The notes below the pieces were generated by a model that was not told the DNA's origin, made no database searches, and was given only the letters and a program-made list of their open reading frames with translations. This document shows, piece after piece, positions 1-8,215 of a stretch of 25,908 nt of DNA. Position numbers and translations under genes: made by a program. This DNA comes from Pigoraptor vietnamica (lineage: Eukaryota > Opisthokonta > Filasterea), in the NCBI GenBank assembly GCA_943704525.1, contig CALSCQ010001574.1:1-25908 (forward strand), read 5' to 3'. Position 1 is the stretch's first letter. Every line of letters starts with the position of its first letter.

Positions 1-250
1 TGTGCATCGGTAGCCGGTGGCGAATTCGCTCCAGTGCTTCCTCCTGACGCTGCGCAATTTCCTCGTTCGTCTGCGCACGACGGCGGTAACGACCATTGTT
101 GACAAGAACCTCGTCGGCAAGGATGCATCGGAGGATTGCAAAGTCAATCAGGTCACGCTCACGCCGCCGTCGCTCACGCTCTGTACGCCGACGTAGTTCA
201 GCAGCCGACCAACGAGGGCCGTCAGGGTGTTTACGCACGACCAGCGCCAT
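1..250 (-). CDS. Unrecognised Arg-rich protein, N-terminal part (runs off left edge)
   Basis: Reading the minus strand from an ATG at 250-248, the frame stays open for 83 codons to the window edge. The protein begins MALVVRKHPDGPRWSAAELR, passes through a strongly basic stretch (RRRTERERRRRERD, about residues 20-33), and continues into a helical-looking segment with LADEVLVNNGRYRRR and a Glu/Gln-rich stretch (NEEIAQRQEEALERI). Arg is written mostly as CGT, unlike the CGC preference of the genes to the right. I do not recognise the family, and no domain can be named from 83 residues. It is divergent from the vasculin gene across about 1 kb of non-coding DNA. An E-box at 341-350 lies 90 bp upstream of this ATG. 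Support is the open frame and sensible composition only; it could be the first exon of a longer gene. Confidence 0.5.
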   Translation of the reverse strand, partial: MALVVRKHPDGPRWSAAELRRRTERERRRRERDLIDFAILRCILADEVLVNNGRYRRRAQTNEEIAQRQEEALERIRHRLPMH

Positions 251-340
251 TCTGGCCCGCGACAAGTATGGCCGCTGTGCAGGAAAACAAGCACCGCAGC
301 GCGTTTTCAAATAGCCGGAAGCGTTGGCGCCCAAATTTCG

Positions 341-350
341 GTCACGTGAT
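341..350 (-). promoter_or_regulatory. E-box 10-mer (GTCACGTGAT), candidate promoter element of the left-edge gene
   Basis: On the minus strand this reads ATCACGTGAC, with 90 bp between it and the ATG at 250. The same 10-mer in the same orientation relative to the downstream gene occurs at 14937-14946 (94 bp before KAP3) and 20473-20482 (before the 624-aa gene). CACGTG is the classical bHLH/bZIP E-box core. That it is functional here is inferred only from repeated placement. Confidence 0.45.
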
Positions 351-369
351 CATAATTGCGAAAGTGCTT

Positions 370-395
370 AATTGCAATTTAGCTAAATTGCAATT
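370..395. repeat. Perfect 26-bp palindrome
   Basis: The sequence is AATTGCAATT, then TAGCTA, then AATTGCAATT. It is its own reverse complement over all 26 bases with no spacer. Each half is itself a 10-bp palindrome and the central 6 bp is a third one. A further ATTGCA follows at about 404. It sits 19 bp beyond the E-box at 341-350. It could be a protein-binding site for a dimer or tetramer, or a cruciform-forming element. Nothing in the sequence names the binding factor. Confidence 0.85.
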
Positions 396-1248
396 CTGCA
401 CGAAATTGCAGCCGAACGGGGCCTTATTAATAGCCTCGTAGTTGGCCCATACTGAGAAATTTTGAGTGGCGCACCCCCTCTTAGAGCCCTTGGTTTGCAC
501 TTTGTTCGTTGTTACTCAATCGTTACACTGCACGTGACGCAATGACGGAGTAAATCCGGAGTAACTCTTCCCGCGCGGGTTGGAATTGGCGGGCAAGTCA
601 GCAATTTGTTCGAATATTTAGCACGTTTTCAATTCATTTTGCGCGGGTGAGTCCGGTACTCACTCGACACGAGACTGTGGCAGCACACGCTCCTTTGACC
701 CTCGTCCAACTACATCCCGCTCCTTTATTCGCTGACGGTCCCTCTCTCTTGCGCCCGATGGTTGTGAAACGTGTCGCTTCCTCACCGTGCTTCTTCGGTC
801 ACTTGATTTGTTGGCGGTACGCTGCGTAATTTTCTCGAGTGTAAGGTCGTCGTCGTGACCCCCGCATCTACCACGCGATTATTGGTAATTCTTACGTGGT
901 TTTGGACTCTCCGTGGTTCGAAAGGCGCGCGCATTTCTGTGTCTCCGCCCAAAGAGGACGGAGCGGCGGCCTTGTTGTCGCGGACTGTGCGGAGTTCGTC
1001 GGTTTCGTGTTCCACACTGTGAAGAAAAAGTAGACAGGCCAAAGGCCCGTTGGGCGGTTGCCCTCTTCGTGCGCCGTACGGCGTCCACAATTGTACGGCG
1101 CTGGGTGTTGCGGCCCTCTTCGTCGGGCGTTCTGCTGACTCGTCGCAAGCGAGGAAAGAAGGCGGGGACGTGGGGAGAGTGCGAAGGCAGAGCGCGCGTC
1201 GCGTGCGTGGGTGCGCGCTGGCGGCGCGACGGCGACTAGCATCTTTTG

Positions 1249-3134
1249 ATGGATACGCCGTCCGCGCGCTTTTTCGCCCCGACATGGCTTGTGGGGAATC
1301 AACCTGCGCGGCCCGAGGCGGCCTCTCGGGGTGATGGGGAGCTGAGACAGACGCGAGGGCAGTCGCTGGACGGGCGGGGGAGGAGTGCGCAGGACGTGCG
1401 TGCTGCGGTGGGTCCAGCAGGGTCTAGCAGTGGACGTTTCTCTCTCTCGAAAGCGTCGAAGTTGTGGAATAGCGATGAATTGTTGTGCAATAGCGGGTCC
1501 ATGGACTATTGGCCGTGTTGCGAGGAGTGCATCACTGACGGCGCTCCGTCACTTTTGTGTTCGCAGGCGCCGGAGAATGAGCTCGACAGGAATTTTGTGA
1601 GTGTCGCGGCTGCAACTTAACTGTCTGACTGCGTGTACAACTTGCCTGTGTGACTGCGCGTGCGTGCGTGTGCGCGTTAGATGAGGCGCTGGATAGGCCC
1701 ATTGATATCTTTGGGCTAACATGCGGGAATTGTGCAGCCGTCGCTTGGTGGCGCGCGCGGTGGTCGTGCCGGCAATGGGGTGCCTGCGCCGCAGCAGCCC
1801 AGCGGTACTGTTTGGGGTGGGTTGCAGCGCCTGTTCGGCTTCCCCGCTTGCATGCCAAATTGTTGTGGTGGTGTGTGTTGTTGCGCTTTTGCTGCGTGCT
1901 CGTTAATCCCGCGTGCAATTTAGTAATCCGTGTTGTCTGCGGCGCTTTGGCAATCCGCAGGCAAGAGCGAGAGCGACGTGAAAGCGAAACTTGCGGGCGC
2001 ACCTCTACCTCAGCCGCGCACCAACGGAATGCAGACGCTCACAAGAAACGGCGCAGCGGGCGCACAGGCGCCGCAGGGCGACGCTTCGCTTGAGGCGGAG
2101 AAGCACCGCGCACAGCTCAAACTCCTTCAGCAGTTGGTGCCGGCGCAGCCGGTGAATCCCGCAAAGGTGCTCACACCGTCTTGTTTGGGTCGACGGAATG
2201 TGTAGCAGTTGGTCGTTTCACTCACTGTTTGTGTGCGTGTGCAGAACCGAGGCGCCCCCAAGACTAAGCTGACCTCGTCGAAACCTCCACAAGGGCCCGC
2301 TGCGGCCAACGCGGCAAAGCCCGCCGTCGTCCAACCGGCCAAGAAGGTGAGAGTTGTGTGCATTTGTGCTGTGTGTGTGCGTGCGTGCTTGCGCGTGGTT
2401 CGGTTGGTCGCTAAAGTTGTGTGATCTTGCAGCCCTCTGTCACCGACGCCGCCATGTCGGCGCCTCGTGGCCGTTCCATGTCGGACGGCAGACTCGTGGC
2501 ACAGCCCGCACCGCGGCCGGCTGCGAGCGTCGTTCTGGGCGTGAAACCCGGCAATAAGCGGCAATTCTTCGAGACACTCAAGGGCAAGGATTCCGCCGCG
2601 GCTACGGACTGCGGTTCGAACGACGCAAAAGCTGTGGGCGGTGTGAGCGACCCGGAGTCCCCGCAATCGGATGCCGTCATGCCGTCGACGCCTCCGGAAG
2701 AGGCTGTCGAAACGATCGCAGACAGCGGCAGGCGACCGCCGTCGTCAATGCCCATGGCAGTGCCGGGGGCGGCCGGGGAGTGCGACGGAGAGGGCGCTGC
2801 AATGCCGGCCGGTGTGTGCGCCACGAATGGGTCGTGGGGTCGTAACGACGCGCCGATATCGAGCTCGCTGGAGGACGAGAAGCGCTTTTTGCGGCGGCTT
2901 GGGTGGGAGGAGGACGACGGCGGCGCGGACATGGACGACGGGACGTGCTGGATCACCGAGGAGGAGATGAACCAATTTCGGATCGCGCAGACGGACATCC
3001 ACTCGAAGAAGAACTCGCTGCGCGCGAATCTCACGCAGAAGCTGGCCCCGCGGCCCGCCGCGCTTCCCACGACCCAAGAGTCTGTCAACGACGATTCGCT
3101 GTCGTCCTCGGAATCGTCGGACGAGGAGCAATAG
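1249..3134 (+). CDS. GPBP1: Vasculin (GPBP1) homologue
   Basis: Proposed exons: 1249-1395, 1567-1596, 1738-1816, 1961-2166, 2245-2346, 2433-3134; 421 aa (human vasculin is about 470). Every hallmark I remember of vasculin is present in order. Near the N-terminus is FFAPTWL (human FAPAWL). Next is DRNFPSLGG across the second intron (human EDFPSL), then GTVWG (human GVWE). In the last exon are KRQFFETLKGKD (human KSEFLKALKRD), SLEDEKRFLRRLGWEED with TCWITEEEMNQF (human SLEAEHRLLKEMGWQED with LTEDEMREF), and an acidic tail SLSSSESSDEEQ (human TSSSDTSDDD). Vasculins are nuclear, GC-rich-promoter-binding regulators of transcription in animals; that role here is inferred from family. The middle is low-complexity Pro/Ala. 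The start is the only ATG opening a frame that reaches FAPTWL. The first intron (171 nt, multiple of three, no in-frame stop) could instead be coding, adding 57 residues. Confidence 0.85.
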
Positions 3135-3609
3135 ACAGCACCGTGTCGCTGTCTTTGCGTTGTTTTCGCACTTTCGTTTCGCGTAATTATGTGGCGGCTA
3201 TTGCGCAGCGTCTCTGTTTGCCTCCTTTCCCTTCCGTCTTTTCACATTCAGTGGCCTCTCAATTTCGCGTCTGCTTCGTTTCTCGTTGGCCGGTTAATCC
3301 TCGAATGAAATATATTTTCTAATGATGTCACTGTATACTGTCGTCACTGTGACGTGGGGAATGTGTTTCAGTATGTTGGTACTTACATGGGCATGCATTC
3401 ACAGCCTGAATGGGTTGACGCTAGGCACAGGAGCTAGAAAGAGAGTAAGGGGGAACGACAGAGAGAGAGAGGGGGGGGGGGGAGAGAGAGAGAGAGAATT
3501 GTGGGCTTATGTGTGTAGTATGCATGAACACGGCTGCGAAACCGTCTTGTGAGGGGGCTGTCGAGCGAGGCGCACATGACGGCGCGCGTGGCGTCGTGCG
3601 TCGTCCAAC
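3135..3609. other. Spacer between vasculin and KATNIP genes
   Basis: 475 nt between two genes on the same strand. It contains a T-rich stretch after the vasculin stop (probable 3' untranslated region) and the purine mirror repeat listed separately at 3460-3498. No gene is seen. Confidence 0.6.
3460..3498 (+). repeat. 39-nt pure purine mirror repeat, (AG)n-G12-(AG)n
   Basis: All 39 bases are A or G. Alternating AG runs flank a run of 12 G and read the same outward in both directions for 11 bases each side. Mirror-symmetric purine tracts are the classical substrate for intramolecular triplex (H-DNA). It ends about 110 bp upstream of the KATNIP ATG. It may be only a slippage-prone microsatellite. 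Confidence 0.85.
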
Positions 3610-6600
3610 ATGGACGTCGCCGGTGATTCGGCCTACGGCAACAGTGAGTGTCGCTGTTCTTCGTTGTTAATCCACGCACTCTTGCCACTGCCGTGCGTAA
3701 CACTCCGGCTCGCACTCAGAGGGCGACGCTTCCCGCCGTCGCTGGGAGTCGCCGCTCGACGGGCGTGTTGTGATTGCGCAGCCGCGTGAGCCTGCCCATC
3801 GCGACGCCCATGTCGGCGCACGCGACCCACGCGGCCGAGATTACGACGAGTATCTTGCGCTGCTGGCCGAGCGCAACCGCGCACTAGGGCGGGCGGGTCG
3901 CGCGCGCGCACCCAAGCCCGAAGACGATGCCTTGCGGGATCGCGAGAAGGCCTTCTCGGCGTACGTAAATGGGGCCAACACGCGCGGGGCGCGGCGGACA
4001 AACGCAGCGGCCGTGCCTGCAGGCGCCGCCGGGGGTGTGCGGCCACGTGCGTCTAGCCCAGTCACGGTGCCGAACCACAGCCCGACGGATGCGCCGCGTG
4101 ACATGTCTGCGGGCGCACCTGCCGTGGGCTCCGGTGCATCGAGGACTCCGCCTAAGCGCAAGGGTTGGGTGAAGGCGTCCATTGAGATTCGCACAAAGTC
4201 TGGCGAATCTGTGCGCATCCACGCGCCGCGTGGGTTGCGTGCTCCGTCGCCGGAGGGGTTGTTGGGCAGCCGTTCTGTGTCCATGCCCTCGCTCGTCGCG
4301 GCCGGTGTAAGCGAGGCCGGTGAGGTCGGCAGCGTACGTGAACGACATGGGTCTGGTGCCGCGGCGAGCGAGCGCGCCTCTCCCGCCGCTTCGCCGCCTC
4401 CCAAGGACACGATCGATGACGGCCTGCAGCCGTGGAACGGTTCTGAGCAGTCGCTTCGCACCTTTCTCGATGAAGACGGCGCCTCGTCAATGGCACCGCG
4501 GACGGGGACGGCGCGCAATGGACGGCGCAGTTCGGCGGCGTTGAGGGGCGTTCTTGGCGGTGCGGACGGCGTCGGACACCGGTCGTCGTCGATGCCCGCC
4601 CTCAACGCCATTCCGGCCCATCCCCCCTCGCCCGACGAGAGCGAGGGAGACGATGAACAGGACACTCGGCGCGCACCGCAACCAGCGCACACGCCGTCAC
4701 CAGCAGAGTTGCGGCCGCCGTCGCGTGTTCGCAGCAATTCGCTGCGGACGGTGTTTGACGCGAGTGGAGACTCGCAAGACTCCGTGGCCGATCGCGTGCC
4801 GAGCCGCTCGCGCGCTCGGAGCGGATCTCTTCGCAGTCTCCTCGATGACACGTCCCTCACGGCGACCAAGCGGGTCCTGAGCGAGCCGCACGTGCGGGCG
4901 CCGGTGGGTGCGGACGCGGCCGCTGCGAGCACTGAGCGGGCCGAGAGAACGCACGCGGCGCCGTCGAAGATTTCTGGACTGTCGCTGGCGACTGGCGGCG
5001 AACTCCGCGTGGTCGATCACCAGGAAATCGAGGACAGTTGGGACTCGCTCTCGCACTTTCTGCGGACGCAGGCGGGTCGTCTGAGCCTGGATAAGTCGCT
5101 GCGTGGGTCGAGCGTGCCCGCCGCGCGCAGTGAAGGGCATGCCGACGTGGTGGCTGGCGCTCGTACTCATGGCGTGGCCGTCGCGAAGGTGGACGTGCGC
5201 GGCTCTGTGGCCCGGAAAGCAGCGGCGATGCCCAACACGCCCGTGCTGCCTCGAGGGCGCGTGCTCGAGCTGGACATTCTGACGACGCACGGCGACGAGT
5301 CGTATGTCGGTCTGAACGGCATCGAGGTGTTTTGCGAGGACGGCTCGCTTGCGCGCGTGCGGCGGGTGTCTGCCGATCCTCCGGACATCAACGTGCTGCC
5401 TGAGTACGGCCGCGACCCGCGCGTTGTCGGGAATTTGATCGACGGAGTGAATCGGACGTGCGATGACCTCCACATGTGGCTGGCGCCGTTTACGCCCGGG
5501 GGCGACCACTTTGTGCGCGTCGAATTTGCGGAGGCTGCGTCGATTGCGATGGTTCGCATTTGGGTGAGTGGGAAATTGATTGTAGCTCTCCGTGCCCTTA
5601 TGTGTACCGCTCGGCTTAAAAAACATGCGTCGCAAGCAATGCATTTTCGGTTTCACTGAGCTGCGCCGTCGCTGTTCGCCAAACTTCTCCACAGAACTAC
5701 AACAAGTCACGCATCCACGCATTTCGCGGGGCAAAGGACGTTGAGATGCGACTGGACGGCGCGCTTGTCTTTGCTGGCGAGCTCTCGCGTGCCCCCGGCA
5801 ACATTGAAGACAGAGATGGCCTCTGCGATGTGGGTGTTACGCTCGCATTCACCTTCCGCCCTCCTCACACGCACTCGCACGCTCACACAAACTGACATGC
5901 AAACATGTTTTCCCCTCACTATGCGCAGGTCATCTTGTTTACCACCGACGCGACAGTGTTGGACGCTGTCGCTCGGAATGACGCCGAGTTGCGACGCCAA
6001 ATTGATAACGAACGCGAGGCGGCGGCCGGCGTCCCTGCGCACGAACGACCGCGTACGGCCACGCGCCGTCCCGATCCGACAGATGCGGCACAGCTGGATC
6101 CCGAAGTGCCGCGACCGTTTACAACGGCAGGCCCCGTTCACGGCCGTGGGGCGGATGTTCAGCGCGTGTCCACGAAGCGCGAGGGAGTACCTGACGGTTG
6201 CGCAACGACGACGGGCGGTGCCGACCGAAGCAGCGGCTCGCTGTATGGGCGATCGATTGTGCTCACAATCACTGGCTCATGGGGAGGCGAATTGGTACCG
6301 TACGTAGGCCTCTCTGGCCTCGCAGTGCTCGATGGCAAGCGGTGGGTTTTGGCGGGAGTGGCGCTACGCACCTGAGAACACTGACGTCATCGCTTCGCAC
6401 CCTTTCGCAGCCACGTGATCCGCCCAGCGGGCCTGCGAGTCTGTCTGGACAACGCGAGCGATGTGGACCCCTCGGGCGCGTGCGAGGGCGACCTTCGCCG
6501 CTTGCTCGATTGTCCCAACGACACGACGGACGAGAGCTGCATGTGGCGCGCGCGTGTGCTGCGCCGCGGCGGTCGCGCTGTGCCGTACCGAATCAGGATT

Positions 6601-7840
6601 GACCTCGGAGAGAAGCGGCAAATAGGCGGAATACGCGTGTGGAACTACAACGCATCGCTGGAGTCATCGTACTTGGGGGCGAAGTCGGCATCGATTGCGG
6701 TCGACGACGCGCAGCTTTTTGGCGGGGCACCGGTGCTATTGCGGAAGGCGCCAGGCCACGACCTATGCGACTACGCGCACGACATTATGCTGTGCGAAAT
6801 GGACCCGTTTGGCCGCGCCGCAGCGACTGAGGGGTCAAGCGAGAAGCTCGTTTCCCTCGGCTCGTCGGATCCGGCTGCGGACGTGTCGGCACTCGCGGCA
6901 CGCCTATTGGATTATCCCGAGTGCGCGAGTGCGCGCGACTATGAGGTGCAGGGGCCGCCAACGGGCTTCACGGTGCAGCTTCGGCTTCAGTCGACGTGGG
7001 GCGATCCGGACTACGTTGGGCTGAACGGCATTGCTTTGTACGACGGTCGCGGCGCACTGCTCCGTCCGCAGCACGTCTCGTGCATTCCGGAGAGCATCAA
7101 CGAGCTGCCGGGCGTGCGGGGGGATCCGAGGACGCCCGACAAACTGATCGATGGGGTGAACGACACGTGGGATGACCGTCACATGTGGCTCGCGCCTTTT
7201 GTTGTCGGACAGGTGCGTTTGACTCGCTGGTTCTTTGATGCCATTGTATCCGGCTTAGATGGCCTGCTGCACGTGCAGACGGCGTTTGTGTACCTCTTCT
7301 TCGAATACCCCGTCACTATCGCCGCGATGACAATTTGGAACTACGCCAAGACCCCGTCGCGCGGAGTGAAAGATTTTGAGGTGCGTCTAAGGGTGACCGA
7401 TGCAAAAGCAATTTGCTATGGTGTTGATGTTTGTTCCGGATTACGTAGAGTGCAGACACGGCTGCTGCTGTCGTGTGCTGACGGCGGTTTCCGCGCAGGT
7501 GCTTGTTGACGACGCCGTCGTGTTCCAAGGGTCACTGCAAACGGCGCCGCGACCTCTCGCGGAAGAGGAGCGACCTGCGGCAGCCGTGGTGCGCTTTGGA
7601 CAGAGCGTTGTGTTTGCGAGGCACCGCGAGCGCCGGCATTCCGCCCCGCGGGCGCCGGCACTCGAGGACAAGGCGCAGAACTGCCAGCTCGGACAGGACG
7701 TGCAGCTCATCGACAACGGGCGCGTCGTCATGCCGTGGGCGGAGCCTCACCTGCAGATGCCGCGGTTCTCGTCGGGTGTGCGGCCGCAGACGACGGCGCA
7801 GCCTGCGGGAGCGTATCGGCGGGCGTCTGCCGGTGTATGA
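3610..7840 (+). CDS. KATNIP: KATNIP (KIAA0556) homologue, katanin-interacting ciliary protein
   Basis: Exons: 3610-3643, 3720-5563, 5695-5829, 5929-6341, 6411-7212, 7279-7380, 7499-7840; 1223 aa (human about 1600). The N-terminus carries DEYLALLAERNRAL and FSAYVNGAN (human DEYLILLQQRNRIL, FSVYVNGAN), then KGWVKASIEIRTKSG (human GWHQKSVQIRTEAG). A low-complexity Ser/Arg/Pro region follows to about residue 500. The C-terminal half is the KATNIP/DUF4457 region. It has three related modules, opening near residues 527 (THGDESYVGLNGIEVF), 782 (SWGGELVPYVGLSGLAVL) and 995 (TWGDPDYVGLNGIALY). These are followed by LIDGVN..DD.HMWLAPF and by WNYNKS, WNYNAS or WNYAKTPSRGVKDF. In vertebrates the protein binds microtubules and katanin at the ciliary base; that role is inferred here. 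The intron at 7213-7278 is 66 nt and free of in-frame stops, so genomic reading runs through it. The start is the ATG whose short exon joins in frame by a GTGAGT donor. Confidence 0.92.
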
Positions 7841-8215
7841 CCGTACAGAGTGGAATGGATTTTGGGCATGTTACCCCGCTGCGGTGGCTGAATTTGGACA
7901 CCGACTGGATGCGTATCGGCAGCCGGCGTCCGTGAATTGAAAAGGGTGATTTCGGGCCATTTTTTCCCGTCTGTTTTCAAATTGCAGAGTGTTTTGCGAG
8001 AACGCCCTCAGCACTCCCGGTTCGATAACCACACAGTGCATCTCAAAAACCCTCAGGCGAGACACGCCACACTCTCAAAGAGAAGGCAAAGGCCCCTTCT
8101 AATGCCAACACCCGCGGAATGCATTCCTTGCCGAGGCTCATGTTCGTCGTCATGGCCGTCTTGTGAGGCACCGCCCTCCGACGTGTCGTGAATTCGGCAA
8201 CCAGAGCGCATCGCC
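7841..8215. other. Spacer between KATNIP and the surface-protein gene
   Basis: 375 nt between same-strand genes. It should hold the KATNIP 3' end and the promoter of the next gene. I see no E-box copy, RNA gene or repeat in it. Confidence 0.5.

Larger units (their letters stand above)
251..1248. other. Intergenic region between divergent genes
   Basis: About 1 kb without a convincing gene. The first part (300-640) is noticeably AT-richer than the rest of the window and holds the E-box and the 26-bp palindrome listed separately, plus a second CACGTGAC at 531-538. From about 840 the sequence becomes GC-rich and directly precedes the vasculin start. Short open frames here show no family resemblance and overlap each other on both strands. 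It probably contains both promoters and the 5' untranslated region of the vasculin gene. Confidence 0.6.

Noticed and set aside
3841-4932. 363-codon minus-strand open frame inside KATNIP
   Set aside because: It is the shadow of the large GC-rich KATNIP exon. Its translation is Arg/Ser/Ala-rich with no motif, while the plus strand carries clear KATNIP sequence.
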